Assembly (NCBI GenBank): GCA_022563405.1 | Contig: JADFNK010000014.1 | Location: 1-40,014 of the forward strand | DNA length: 40,014 nucleotides | Origin: Gemmatimonadota bacterium | GTDB lineage: Bacteria > Gemmatimonadota > Gemmatimonadetes > Longimicrobiales > Gaopeijiaceae | Reading direction: 5' to 3' | Part shown: positions 30,476 through 39,639 of the stretch, piece after piece | How the letters are laid out: the number at the start of each line of letters is the position of its first letter | How positions within the stretch are numbered: position 1 is the first letter of the stretch | Made by a program: the position numbers and the translations under genes | The notes under the pieces: model-generated | What the model was told of the DNA's origin: nothing | What the model saw: only the letters and a program-made list of their open reading frames with translations | Database searches by the model: none

Positions 30476-31498
30476 GTGGCTCTCGAAACCCTCCCGCGGC
30501 GTCGGGTGCTTCCCGGTCGAGCAGAACGCATCGGTCTGATGGCGATTCTCGTGCTCGCCACGGCCGTGCCGATGCCGGTTTTGGCCCAGGGTGTGGTGGT
30601 GCAGGGCCGCGTTTTCCAATTCGGTTCGAGAGCCGTCATCGGGAACGCCACGGTGGACCTGGAAGGTTACGGAGCGACACTGACGACGGCCGCCGGGACC
30701 TTCCGCTTCGAGGATGTGGAGCCGGGTGAATACACCCTGCGGGTCGAGGCCCTGGGATTCGCCCCCGAGAGCCGCGTCATCGAGGTGGACTCAGCCACGA
30801 CGGTGCCTGTCCTCGTTGGGCTGAGGATCGCCCCGTTGTCGATCGACTCCTTGGTGGTCGAGCTACGAACGATCGACATCGAAGGCCAGGTCCGGGACGC
30901 GGCGAAGGATCTGCTGCTGGTGAACGCGGAGGTCCTTACGGATCAGGTCGCGGGCACTTTGACCGACGCCCACGGCCGCTTCAAACTCGAGGACGTCCTG
31001 GAGGGTGTCCCACTCCGCGTGGTCGTCCGGCCCTTCGGATACCTTCGGGTGGATACGATCTTCATGCCCGACAAGAACCAAAGTTACGTCTTCGAGCCCG
31101 TACCGGACCCGTGGGTCGAGGAAATGATCGCGGTTCAGATCGGTAAGATCGAGGAGCGGGCGGCCGGACTACAGACCGTCGGGAGGCGACCGATGAACCG
31201 GGACCGTCTGGTCTATTACGCCGGCACGTTCAGTCTCCTGGACGCGCTCGAAGTCGAGTTTCGGAACCGCGCCATCGATGAGATCGAGTGCATTATCATC
31301 GACGAAAAGCGCGAGCAGTTCCTGCCGGCCGGTCATTTTCTGCAGAGCATCCTCCCGGAGGAGTTGGAGCGGGTCGAGCTCCTGTTTGATGGCGCGATGA
31401 TACGGATCTACACGCGACAGTTCATGCAGTACATGTTCGACCTCGAGCTCGATCTCCGTCCACCGGTTTATGTGCCCGACGGTGATATCTGCTGGTGA
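30476..31498 (+). CDS. Exported protein with two carboxypeptidase-regulatory-like domains
   Basis: About 340 residues. A signal peptide (GLMAILVLATAVPMPVLAQ) is followed by a first carboxypeptidase-regulatory-like beta-sandwich (GRVFQFGSRAVIGNATVDLE, AGTFRFEDVEPGEYTLRVEA) and a second one (AKDLLLVNAEVLTDQVAGTL, HGRFKLEDVLEGVPLRVVVR). The C-terminal ~120 residues resemble a TonB plug-like segment (DRLVYYAGTFSLLDALE, IDEIECIIIDEKREQFLPAG, LERVELLFDGAMIRIYTRQF). The organisation is common in Gemmatimonadota. The start is uncertain: GTG 30476 (used) or ATG 30539 at the hydrophobic core. It follows the SnoaL-like gene by 22 bases. Confidence 0.75.
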   Translation: MALETLPRRRVLPGRAERIGLMAILVLATAVPMPVLAQGVVVQGRVFQFGSRAVIGNATVDLEGYGATLTTAAGTFRFEDVEPGEYTLRVEALGFAPESRVIEVDSATTVPVLVGLRIAPLSIDSLVVELRTIDIEGQVRDAAKDLLLVNAEVLTDQVAGTLTDAHGRFKLEDVLEGVPLRVVVRPFGYLRVDTIFMPDKNQSYVFEPVPDPWVEEMIAVQIGKIEERAAGLQTVGRRPMNRDRLVYYAGTFSLLDALEVEFRNRAIDEIECIIIDEKREQFLPAGHFLQSILPEELERVELLFDGAMIRIYTRQFMQYMFDLELDLRPPVYVPDGDICW

Positions 31499-31526
31499 GC
31501 CAACGGGGAGGCCTACAGCCGCCCGC

Positions 31527-33197
31527 CTACTCCGGCCAGACACTACACGTGTTGGACTGCCACACCGCTCCGTCCCAGGTCGCGTCCGCCACGACCCGAT
31601 AGGCACGGCTCAACCGGGGTCCGAACCCGCTGTCCCAGCTCAAGCGGACCCTGACATCGGAGTAGGCCTCTATTTCGGACCGGCGTACTGCGGGCTCCTG
31701 AGCTTCGATCTCCTCGAACCGTAGGTCATTGTTCAGTTGAGCCAAGATACTGGACAGTACTTCGTCGTCTCCGCCGCCCAATCGCGTCCTCAAGTCGTCC
31801 TCCGTCCAATCCGCCATTCCCTCGAAGCACTGCTCGACCAGGGCGGTGACGGCGTTCTGGTCCGGTAGGTTCGGGAGGGGCGGGGGTTGGAGGGTGCCGG
31901 AGATAACCAGAACGAGGATCGTGTCACTCAAGTTGAAGTCTCGTAACGATACGACGATCCTCCCGACCCCTGAATTCCGTCCGACCATCCGGCCCGTGGC
32001 CTCGTCCACCTCCACCAGGTCCGGTGCGAGCGAGAACCAGATCAGAGCCGCCTCGGGTATCGTATCCCCACTCCGATCGAGTAACGTGACGGCGGTGATG
32101 AGCGCAGAGTCCACTGGCAGCTCGAGTCTCGAGGCGGTGGTGATCTCCACGGGGACCGGGGTGACCTCCACAGATACGCTGTCGCGGAAACGGCCCACTT
32201 GAGCCGTGAGCCAGGAGGATCCGGGCTCGAGCCCGACCAGCCACCCATTCGCGACCACCCTGCCGATCCGTGGGTCCGCGACGGCAAAAGCTGGGCTGGT
32301 GTCGAGCAGAGATGCACCGTCTCCGTCCCGCGCGTCCACGGGCGGAACGGAGACCGAATCACCTTCATAGAGGACCAGTGGCACTCCGCCCAGCTGCAGG
32401 CTAGCGATGGTCGGGGGAGGTGGGGGAGGCGGGGGCGTCAGGATCAAGACTCGAACGCTCGAAAAATCAACACCGGCCACCCGTGCGGTGATCAGAGCTT
32501 CGCCGGCTGTCCGGCCGACCAGCACCCCTCCGAGGATAGATGCCACGGCCGGATCAGACGACTGCATGGTGACGTCGGCGTCAGCGACCCGCTCGCCTGT
32601 CTCGGTGCTCACCTCCGCCCTCAAGCTCGTGCTATCCCCGACGGTGAGTTCAATCGGTCCGTCGATCGGTCCTCCCGGGCCGAGTAGCGCGACCGAAGCG
32701 ATCGAGATCGGAGGCGGATCGAGCGCCGGGGGAAGAGTTCCACCACTGTCTTCGCCCGAGGAGGAGCCGGTGGCCAAGCTCCATCCGAGGAAGGCCAGCC
32801 CTACAACGGCGATGGTGGCAGTTCCGGAGATCGAGGCCCACCGCGGGACGCTCCGATCGGTGACGTGATCGCTTGCAGAAACCTCGGGGATGATCTCCGC
32901 CGCTCCAACCCGTAGGCTGATCGTTCTCGAGTGCCTCGCGGACATGGCCGTGATCACGACGTTGCCCGGCCCATGAGTCTGGACCAGGCCCTCCTGCGTG
33001 ACCGTCGCTATGGCGGGGTCGCTGGACGACCAGGCCAATTGGGAGCCCGCAGCCGGGTCCCGGGCCATCGCAAGGAAATCCCCCCCGAGCGCGATGGTCG
33101 CTCCCGTGATGACCGTCTTTATCTCGTGCCTGTCCCCGGACGATGCGAGTCGTTCTTCGAGGCTCGCCCCGTCGGAACTGTCTCGATCGTCACTCAA
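31527..33197 (-). CDS. Membrane protein with Ig-like BIG2 domains and proline-rich linkers
   Basis: A 556-residue protein with a TTG start preceded by GGGGGATC. Residues ~25-95 form a BIG2-like domain (TGATIALGGDFLAMARD, SDPAIATVTQEGLVQTHG) on the N-terminal side. A transmembrane helix follows (about 128-146, GTATIAVVGLAFLGWSLATG). Outside are further BIG2-like units (SSDPAVASILGGVLVGRTAG; DPRIGRVVANGWLVGLEPGS) with an octaproline linker near residue 275, and a helical C-terminal domain of ~110 residues (VEQCFEGMADWTEDDLRTRL). Ig-like domains on the cytoplasmic side are unusual. It could be a surface adhesin or a structural protein; no enzyme motif is seen. Confidence 0.75.
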   Translation of the reverse strand: MSDDRDSSDGASLEERLASSGDRHEIKTVITGATIALGGDFLAMARDPAAGSQLAWSSSDPAIATVTQEGLVQTHGPGNVVITAMSARHSRTISLRVGAAEIIPEVSASDHVTDRSVPRWASISGTATIAVVGLAFLGWSLATGSSSGEDSGGTLPPALDPPPISIASVALLGPGGPIDGPIELTVGDSTSLRAEVSTETGERVADADVTMQSSDPAVASILGGVLVGRTAGEALITARVAGVDFSSVRVLILTPPPPPPPPTIASLQLGGVPLVLYEGDSVSVPPVDARDGDGASLLDTSPAFAVADPRIGRVVANGWLVGLEPGSSWLTAQVGRFRDSVSVEVTPVPVEITTASRLELPVDSALITAVTLLDRSGDTIPEAALIWFSLAPDLVEVDEATGRMVGRNSGVGRIVVSLRDFNLSDTILVLVISGTLQPPPLPNLPDQNAVTALVEQCFEGMADWTEDDLRTRLGGGDDEVLSSILAQLNNDLRFEEIEAQEPAVRRSEIEAYSDVRVRLSWDSGFGPRLSRAYRVVADATWDGAVWQSNTCSVWPE

Positions 33198-33458
33198 GAA
33201 CAGCGATCCCCCGGTATGGTTTCATCGTATCGCGAAAGTACTGACGTGCCCCCAGGTAAGGTAGGCGTTGGTGCACGGCCCCGCGTTTGGCTACCTGAAT
33301 GAAGTCTCTATGTTTCTCCCCGTGATCGCGCGCGGGGTCAACGCCGCCTGTGGTGGCCTCGAGGATCTGGCGTGAAGTCGACCGATCGAGGTATTCTGTT
33401 CGCCCTCCTCGGGGTTGCCTCGGGGCCTTTGTTGGGAAATTCGATAGGAGGTATCCAC

Positions 33459-34790
33459 ATGCGTTTTCGTGTCGCTGCTGCTACGGTCCTTTTGGCCAGC
33501 TTCCTGGCTCCAGCGTTATGGGCGCAGGGGCTCGCCCCTGTCGCGCCGGAATCCGTAGGTCTCTCTACGGAAAGATTGGCTCGACTCGAGCAGGTGATCC
33601 AGGGTTATGTGGATCGCGGTCAGGTCTCAGGAGTGGTGTCATTGATCGCGCGCCGTGGTGGTCAGGCCCATCTACGGGCCTATGGCATGGCAGATGAGGC
33701 CGATGGCAGGTCGATGGAGACGGACGCAATCTTCCGGATCGCGTCGATGACGAAGCCCATCAGCAGCGTCGCCGTGATGATGCTGTATGAAGAGGGGCAC
33801 TTCCGTCTCAACGATCCTGTGGGCCTCTACCTGCCGGAGCTCAGATCGCTCGACGTGCTTCACATCACGGACACCGTCAACGGGGTGTTTGACCGGGTCC
33901 CAAGCGAGAGGCCGGTGACGATTCGGCATCTCCTGACGCATACCTCGGGCATTACCTATCGGTTCTTGGGCTCACCTGCGTTTGCGCCCAGTCCCGCGCA
34001 AAACCTGCTGTCAGGCCTGTATGCCGACGCAGGAATCGGAGACGGACTGGCGGAGCACGCTGGCACGATTGAAGACCTCGTGACTCGACTTGGGCGACTC
34101 CCCCTCATGCACCAGCCAGGAGCCGCCTTCACGTATGGCCTGAGTGTCGATGTGCTGGGCCGGCTGGTGGAGGTCGTGTCCGGAATGTCGTACGACGAGT
34201 TCCTGCGGGCCCGGATCTTCGAGCCGCTCGGGATGGAGGACACCTACTTCTACCTGCCCAGCGACAAGGCGGGGCGCCTCGCTTCACTCTATGCGCCGTC
34301 TCCGAATGGTGTCACGGAGCAGGAAGGTACGGTTGCGGATCGGTACTTGACCTACTCCGCCACCTACTCGGCTGGGGAGCAGCGCACGTATTTCGCCGGT
34401 GGAGCGGGGTTGGCGTCCACGACTCGTGACTACTCCCGGTTCTTACAGATGATCCTAAACGGAGGAGAACTGGATGGGGTTCGCATTTTGAGTCCGATCA
34501 CGGTGGAATTCATGACGTCGGACCATATCGGGGACCTCCCGTCTGGCGTGGTGGCTCCGGGCTCAGGGGGGTTTGGCCTGGGCTTCGCGGTTATGGAGTC
34601 TCCCAACGTTGTTGGAGACCTGCTTGGCTCCGAGGGGGCGGTTTACTGGAGCGGTTTCTTCGGTACCGGGTTCTGGATCGATCCACGGGAAGAGCTGCTC
34701 GGCATCCTGATGATCCAGACGTTCCCGAACGCCACAGACATTCAGGACAAGTTCAGAATCATGACCTATGCGTCGATTGTGGAGCGTTGA
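33459..34790 (+). CDS. Serine beta-lactamase-like hydrolase (class C / esterase family)
   Basis: A 443-residue exported protein. The signal peptide MRFRVAAATVLLASFLAPAL ends at WAQ. The active-site tetrad S96-M-T-K99 (FRIASMTKPISS), the YxN-equivalent Y-G-L (AAFTYGLSVDVLGRL) and a C-terminal GSGGFGLGF segment fit the family. The HLLTHTSGITY and FEPLGMEDTYFYLP motifs are typical of EstB/penicillin-binding protein 4*-like esterases and D-aminopeptidases rather than antibiotic-resistance enzymes. Substrate unknown. ATG 33459 has ATAGGAGGTATCC upstream; an in-frame ATG at 33372 would precede the signal peptide and is rejected. Confidence 0.88.
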   Translation: MRFRVAAATVLLASFLAPALWAQGLAPVAPESVGLSTERLARLEQVIQGYVDRGQVSGVVSLIARRGGQAHLRAYGMADEADGRSMETDAIFRIASMTKPISSVAVMMLYEEGHFRLNDPVGLYLPELRSLDVLHITDTVNGVFDRVPSERPVTIRHLLTHTSGITYRFLGSPAFAPSPAQNLLSGLYADAGIGDGLAEHAGTIEDLVTRLGRLPLMHQPGAAFTYGLSVDVLGRLVEVVSGMSYDEFLRARIFEPLGMEDTYFYLPSDKAGRLASLYAPSPNGVTEQEGTVADRYLTYSATYSAGEQRTYFAGGAGLASTTRDYSRFLQMILNGGELDGVRILSPITVEFMTSDHIGDLPSGVVAPGSGGFGLGFAVMESPNVVGDLLGSEGAVYWSGFFGTGFWIDPREELLGILMIQTFPNATDIQDKFRIMTYASIVER

Positions 34791-34794
34791 GTCC

Positions 34795-35277
34795 GTGCCA
34801 TCGGCCCCGATAAATCCCGAAACGGTGGTGGGTCACGTTCACCTGAAGGTCGCGGATCTGGAGCGGTCGATCCGATTCTACTCCGACGTGCTGGGATTCG
34901 AGGTGACGCAGAGGATGGGCAACGAGGCCGCGTTTCTGGGGGCCGGGCAATATCATCATCACGTCGGCCTGAACACGTGGGAGTCGAGCGGGGGCAGCCC
35001 ACCGCCTACGGGCTCGACGGGTCTTTACCACGTTGCCTTTTGCTACCCGGACCGGGCTGCTCTGGCCACGGCGTTCCGCCGACTGTGCGAGCTGTCCATC
35101 CCGCTCGATGGTGCGGCGGACCACGGCGTAAGCGAGGCCCTCTACCTACGGGATCCCGACGACAACGGCGTCGAGCTCTACTACGATCGACCTCGGCAGG
35201 ATTGGCCCCGGGGTCCTGATGGGGGGCTGCGGATGTACACAGGGGCTCTGGATCTGGAGGATCTGCTTCAGGCCTGA
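34795..35277 (+). CDS. VOC family protein, catechol dioxygenase/glyoxalase fold
   Basis: About 160 residues. The first beta-alpha-beta-beta module starts GHVHLKVADLERSIRFYSDVLGF, with the metal ligand His; TGLYHVAFCYPD supplies the second His and NGVELYYDRP the Glu. The complete metal triad suggests an active metalloenzyme of the CatE or glyoxalase type. The GTG at 34795 (with TGGAG upstream) is used; an ATG at 34768 would overlap the end of the hydrolase gene by 23 bases. It is probably co-transcribed with that gene. Confidence 0.83.
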   Translation: MPSAPINPETVVGHVHLKVADLERSIRFYSDVLGFEVTQRMGNEAAFLGAGQYHHHVGLNTWESSGGSPPPTGSTGLYHVAFCYPDRAALATAFRRLCELSIPLDGAADHGVSEALYLRDPDDNGVELYYDRPRQDWPRGPDGGLRMYTGALDLEDLLQA

Positions 35278-35314
35278 CTTAGCACTCTGGCTGGCCGCAG
35301 CCGCCTGCAGATCC

Positions 35315-36043
35315 CTAGTTCGGGCCCAGCAACTCCCTAAACGTCGGCATCACCGCATCCGCCCAAATTTGGTAGCCCCGCTCCGTCGGGTGCAGCCCGT
35401 CCGCCATCACCTCTACGGAGATGGAGCCGTCGGGCTCCAGGAAGCGGTCGCCGATGTCCATGTAACGCACGTACTCGCCGTCGTCGAGTGTCGCGATGAG
35501 GCTGTTGATCTGCTTTATGGGCTCGCGCAGCGGGTCGGTTGCCTCGGCGCCTCGGGGGAAGATCCCCAGAAGGAGCACTTTCGCCTCGGGGAACTTGGCA
35601 CGGAACCTGGTAACGATGGCGGCGATGGCCATGGAGATCTCTTCGGGCGTATTTGGCGGCCCCCGAAATCTGAGATTGTTGGTACCGATCATCAGCATCA
35701 TGAGACGGGGTGTGTAGCCTTCCAGCTCACCGTTCTCGAATCGCCAGAGCACACCCTGCGTGCGGTCGGCTGCGATTCCGAAGTTGGCGCACTTCAACGA
35801 TCCGAAGTGCTCCTCGTATACGGCCTGACCGGCTCGAGCCCACCAATCGGTGATTGAATCACCCATGAGCAGGCAGTCGATGTCTCCCTCCTTGGCGATC
35901 TCGAGGAACTCGGCATGGCGTGCCTCCGCGAAGGGCGCGGGGATCAACGCGGTGTTCTGACTCCGCGCCTGGACCGGTGCCAGGCAGATCGTAAGCAACG
36001 CTCCGAACAGCGTGAGCGTGTGGCACCGTCGATTCCTGGTCAT
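35315..36043 (-). CDS. Exported SGNH/GDSL hydrolase
   Basis: A 242-residue protein with a signal peptide (MTRNRRCHTLTLFGALLTIC, cleaved near ARSQ). All SGNH blocks are visible: LLMGDSITDWW (block I Ser), CANFGIAADRT (block II Gly), LMIGTNNLRFRG (block III Asn), and DGLHPTERGY (block V Asp and His). It resembles the platelet-activating-factor acetylhydrolase-like and carbohydrate esterase members. ATG 36043 has GGAGGCGTA upstream. It is divergent from the metallophosphoesterase gene, with 101 bases between them. Confidence 0.88.
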   Translation of the reverse strand: MTRNRRCHTLTLFGALLTICLAPVQARSQNTALIPAPFAEARHAEFLEIAKEGDIDCLLMGDSITDWWARAGQAVYEEHFGSLKCANFGIAADRTQGVLWRFENGELEGYTPRLMMLMIGTNNLRFRGPPNTPEEISMAIAAIVTRFRAKFPEAKVLLLGIFPRGAEATDPLREPIKQINSLIATLDDGEYVRYMDIGDRFLEPDGSISVEVMADGLHPTERGYQIWADAVMPTFRELLGPN

Positions 36044-36144
36044 TACGCCTCCGTGGAGAGAGAAGTAGCCATCATGCGCATCCATGCGGTGGGCGGCAAT
36101 AGGACGCTTGCCGTCGGGCACGTGTTAGGGGCACTTTGTCCGCC

Positions 36145-37104
36145 ATGACCAAGACAACCAGCTTACTCTGTTTCTTGATCGCTTTTCCTGGCGTTTGTTT
36201 GAGCCAAGACGAGGACTTCACGATCATCGTCATCCCGGACACGCAGTTCTATTCCTCCAGCATGAACGGCGGGAGCCCGGAAATCTTCGAGGCGCAGGTG
36301 CGATGGATCGTGGAGAACCGCGAGGCCTTGAACGTCGTTTTCGTGACTCAACTCGGAGACTTCGTGCAGAACGGCGACGAGGTGCTCGCGGAGTGGGAGG
36401 CGGCAGACGCGGCTATATCGTTGTTGGAGGATCCGGTGACCACGGGGCTCCCCGAGGGCATCCCCTACGGCGTCGCGGTCGGAAACCATGACCAGTCTCC
36501 GTTTGGCGACGCGGACGGCACCACACGGTTGTTCAATCGCTTTCAGGGCGTGTCACGTTTTGACGGCCGGGCCTACTACGGCGGCCACTACGGATCGACG
36601 AACGACAACCACTATGAGGTTTTTTCGGCGGGTGGCATGGACTTCATCATCCTGCACCTGGAGTACGATACGTCGCCGGACGAGGCGGTTCTCCGCTGGG
36701 CAGACGATGTTCTCAAAGAACATGATACAAGACGTGCTATCGTGGTGACGCACTTCATGATAGGTCCGGGAAACCCGGGCGGATTCAGTACGCTGGGCCA
36801 GGCGATTTACGATGAGCTGAAGGACAACCCCAACCTGTTCCTGCTGCTGGGTGGACATGTCCCCACCTTTGGTGGCGAGGGCCAACGGGTGGATGTATGG
36901 GACGGCCGTACCGTGTACTCCCTCCTGTCGGACTATCAGGGGCGGAACAGGGGAGGGGACGGCTGGCTTCGTATCATGCGGTTCTCTCCCGCTCGAAATG
37001 AAATATCCGTCCAGACGTTCTCCCCCTACCTCGACGAGGGACGGGGTGTTTTCGAGACTGACGAGAGTAGTCAGTTCGTTTTGAGTTATGACATGTCACG
37101 GTAA
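36145..37104 (+). CDS. Exported calcineurin-like metallophosphoesterase
   Basis: A 319-residue protein with a signal peptide (MTKTTSLLCFLIAFPGVCLS). Metal-binding motifs in order: IPDTQFY (in place of the usual DxH), TQLGDFVQNGD (GDxxx), VGNHDQS (GNHD), VVTHFMIG (H) and LLGGHVPTFGG (GHxH-like). The family hydrolyses phosphomonoesters, phosphodiesters or nucleotides with two metals. ATG 36145 was chosen over a TTG at 36136 for its position at the signal peptide. Confidence 0.87.
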   Translation: MTKTTSLLCFLIAFPGVCLSQDEDFTIIVIPDTQFYSSSMNGGSPEIFEAQVRWIVENREALNVVFVTQLGDFVQNGDEVLAEWEAADAAISLLEDPVTTGLPEGIPYGVAVGNHDQSPFGDADGTTRLFNRFQGVSRFDGRAYYGGHYGSTNDNHYEVFSAGGMDFIILHLEYDTSPDEAVLRWADDVLKEHDTRRAIVVTHFMIGPGNPGGFSTLGQAIYDELKDNPNLFLLLGGHVPTFGGEGQRVDVWDGRTVYSLLSDYQGRNRGGDGWLRIMRFSPARNEISVQTFSPYLDEGRGVFETDESSQFVLSYDMSR

Positions 37105-37137
37105 CCGTACCGCTGGCTTCAGGAACGAGGCACACAA

Positions 37138-38307
37138 ATGAGGCGACGATCCATGAATAAGCGACAGCTGGCAGGAGTGGTCTTATGGGGCGCAATCATG
37201 GTTGTGGTGCCCGCGTCGGTTGCTGTCCCCGCGTCAGCTCAACAGACCGACTTTACGTTCTACTCGGCCTTGTCTGAAGATTGGTATCGGACCGCGCAGA
37301 CGTTCGAGTGGACATCCACGACCGCGAACAACAACGGTCAGAGGGTCCAGATCTCTTATAGAACGTTTGGCTCTCGCTCCAATCCGGCGCTCGTCATGCT
37401 GCACGGATATCCCACGTCGAGTTTCGACTTCAGGGAGATGATCGAGTTCCTGGAGGACGACTACTTCATCGCCACACTGGACTTCCCCGGATTCGGATTT
37501 TCCGACAAACCGCAGGGTGACTACTCCTATATGCTGGCGGACGACGCCAAGCTCGTAGACCACTACGTGAGGGAGATTGTCGGGTTGACCAGCTTCAGCC
37601 TCTTCACCCACGACCGGGGCGTCAGCGTGGGTCTAGCCTTCCTCGGCAACTACCTCGCCAATGAGAACAAGGAATACGAGATCACGTATCACTTCTTGTC
37701 GAACAGCGGCATGTTCCTGCCTCTGGCGAATCTGTTTCCGGGCCAGACCGTCCTACTGGATCCAGTGCTGGGACCGGAAGCGACGGCCCGCAACCAAGCC
37801 CGTCCGCGGCGCACCGAGGGATCACCGGAGCAGCTGGCCAACGCCGATATTCAAGCGTTTAATGATGGGATCGGCGCCAGGCTCGGTGTCGGAAAATATC
37901 TGCTCGAGCGAGTGGCCAACGAATATGCCTGGCTCGAGAATCTCCCGAAGAGTCCCGTCCCGGTGGCGTACATCTGGGGCCTGCTCGACCCCGTTAATCC
38001 GGTGCGGATCGCCAATCACGTGTGGGCCACCTACCTGAATGACAGGCCGGTAGAGAGTTCGTTGTGGTACATGCCAACGGCCGGGCACTACCCGCAGCGC
38101 GATGAGCCGGAAGAGATGGCCAAGATTGTTCGGCTGGCTCTGAACGGAGAGGTGCCTTCGAGGGAGGAAGAGGGCGCGTTCCTGCGCACCCTTGGCCGAA
38201 GATCGTCCCCGGCGTCTGGGATTTTCGTCGGGCACTCAGACATCCAGGACATGGTGTTTCCGGGGGCGGTGGAGTACACCCCGGCGGGATATGTCATTCC
38301 TCGGTAG
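37138..38307 (+). CDS. Exported alpha/beta hydrolase, epoxide hydrolase/haloalkane dehalogenase type
   Basis: A 389-residue protein with an N-terminal signal (MRRRSMNKRQ followed by a hydrophobic core, cleaved near ASAQ at ~35). The oxyanion motif is HGYPTSSFDF, the nucleophile is the Asp in LFTHDRGVSVG, and IWGLLDP and GHYPQRDEPEE supply the acid and the His. An Asp nucleophile with HGxP is characteristic of epoxide hydrolases and haloalkane dehalogenases. A signal peptide is unusual for this normally cytoplasmic group. The ATG at 37138 has AACGAGG upstream. It follows the metallophosphoesterase gene by 33 bases. Confidence 0.85.
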   Translation: MRRRSMNKRQLAGVVLWGAIMVVVPASVAVPASAQQTDFTFYSALSEDWYRTAQTFEWTSTTANNNGQRVQISYRTFGSRSNPALVMLHGYPTSSFDFREMIEFLEDDYFIATLDFPGFGFSDKPQGDYSYMLADDAKLVDHYVREIVGLTSFSLFTHDRGVSVGLAFLGNYLANENKEYEITYHFLSNSGMFLPLANLFPGQTVLLDPVLGPEATARNQARPRRTEGSPEQLANADIQAFNDGIGARLGVGKYLLERVANEYAWLENLPKSPVPVAYIWGLLDPVNPVRIANHVWATYLNDRPVESSLWYMPTAGHYPQRDEPEEMAKIVRLALNGEVPSREEEGAFLRTLGRRSSPASGIFVGHSDIQDMVFPGAVEYTPAGYVIPR

Positions 38308-38342
38308 CTGGTCCGCAGGTGATCTCCGTCGCGAACAACCTT

Positions 38343-39542
38343 CTAACGAGAGGCTTCTTCCCGTTGGATTCGCCAACGCACAACATACTCCTCATCAAAG
38401 CTTCCCTTGGTGACGCCCCAAATGAAGGATCCCCGACTCTCGCTCAGTCGAACTCCCCACGGTAGTTCAACACACCGGAGGAACTGCCCCTGGGCCGAGT
38501 AAACATCAAAGACCTGAGGCTCCCGCCAGGTGATGTTCGGTCGGACGTTGCCCGATCGCGTCTCCTGACCGGGAGGCAGGTCACGTTTGAACGCTTCCAC
38601 GTAACGGTGCACCCAAATCCGCCCATCGGCATCGACCCATAGATCGCGGAAGGCAGGTTTGCTCCGAGGTATCGCTGGAAACGAGATTCCAGACGCTCGC
38701 TCGCTATACTCCCTCACGGCCTCCCATTCGCGACGTTCTTCCCCCGTCACTGGCACTGGCTGGTGACCTTCATTCTCAACGGTCACAGCGCCATTCGGAT
38801 CTCGAATTGTGAACGAGTATTGCTCGTTCGAGCCACCGACGAGATATCCGAACGGACTGAGGGCATAGACTTCCTGGGTGGGGAAAGGGCGGAGATTGTC
38901 GGGTCCAGCGAAGGCTCCGGTGGGATTGTCGGGCGGGAGTGAAAGAGTATCGAGTACTCTGCCATCCGGTGAGAGTCTCGCGTATCCATATGTGAAGTCA
39001 CTGAACCGACCGCTCGGCAAGAGGCGTGGCGGTTCAGTGCGCACTTTCACATAGAACCGGCCAAGAGTATCCACCTGGAAGGCCTTTCTCTGAACCGCAC
39101 CCCCACTCACCCTCAACCCTCTCAGGTATGCGCCAGTGGAATCGTACACGGAGATGCGACGATTCCCGTAGTCCCAGATCGACAGCGTGCCATCTGGAAG
39201 AATCGCCGCCCCGAGGAGCGACGTGTACTCTCCAGGACCCTGACCTTCGCGACCGATCTGACGAACGAATCGCCCCGTGGGATCGAACTGTCTGACGGAT
39301 TGGGGGTGCAGGTCCGCGACGAAGATCGAGCCGTCCCGACCGACGGCGAGATCCCGGATTTCGCCGAACGAATACTCTTCCGGTCCGGTGACCGTTCCGA
39401 TTCGCAGTTCCTCGACGAGCTCCGTATCACAAACCTGCTGGATTCGAACCTTACTCGAATCGGCATGGTCGTCGATGGCCGGCTGCGGCCCCGCACCGAG
39501 ACCGAGCGTCAGAGTTGCCGTGATGACAAACGTTTTCGTCAT
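38343..39542 (-). CDS. Exported 6-bladed beta-propeller (NHL-type) protein
   Basis: A 399-residue protein with a signal peptide (MTKTFVITATLTLGLGA). Repeated blades: FGEIRDLAVGRDGSIFVADL, SVRQFDPTGRFVRQIGREGQ, LGAAILPDGTLSIWDYGNRR, LWVDADGRIWVHRY and QVFDVYSAQGQFLRCVELP. Such NHL/6-bladed propellers are very common in Gemmatimonadota and Bacteroidota and usually bind ligands or proteins in the periplasm. ATG 39542 has GGGAGGTAAG upstream. It lies directly downstream of the TonB plug gene on the same strand and may be its partner. Confidence 0.85.
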   Translation of the reverse strand: MTKTFVITATLTLGLGAGPQPAIDDHADSSKVRIQQVCDTELVEELRIGTVTGPEEYSFGEIRDLAVGRDGSIFVADLHPQSVRQFDPTGRFVRQIGREGQGPGEYTSLLGAAILPDGTLSIWDYGNRRISVYDSTGAYLRGLRVSGGAVQRKAFQVDTLGRFYVKVRTEPPRLLPSGRFSDFTYGYARLSPDGRVLDTLSLPPDNPTGAFAGPDNLRPFPTQEVYALSPFGYLVGGSNEQYSFTIRDPNGAVTVENEGHQPVPVTGEERREWEAVREYSERASGISFPAIPRSKPAFRDLWVDADGRIWVHRYVEAFKRDLPPGQETRSGNVRPNITWREPQVFDVYSAQGQFLRCVELPWGVRLSESRGSFIWGVTKGSFDEEYVVRWRIQREEASR

Positions 39543-39639
39543 GATCTTCTTACCTCCCGCTGACCTCATCCTCGACTCCCTCCGGCCGGCAGCTCGCCAG
39601 TCACCGCATTAGCGCTTGAAGACACAGCCTAACCCACCA

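Noticed and set aside
39439-39450. GGATTCGAACC, the complement of a tRNA T-arm motif
   Set aside because: It lies inside the beta-propeller gene and no acceptor, D or anticodon arms fit around it.
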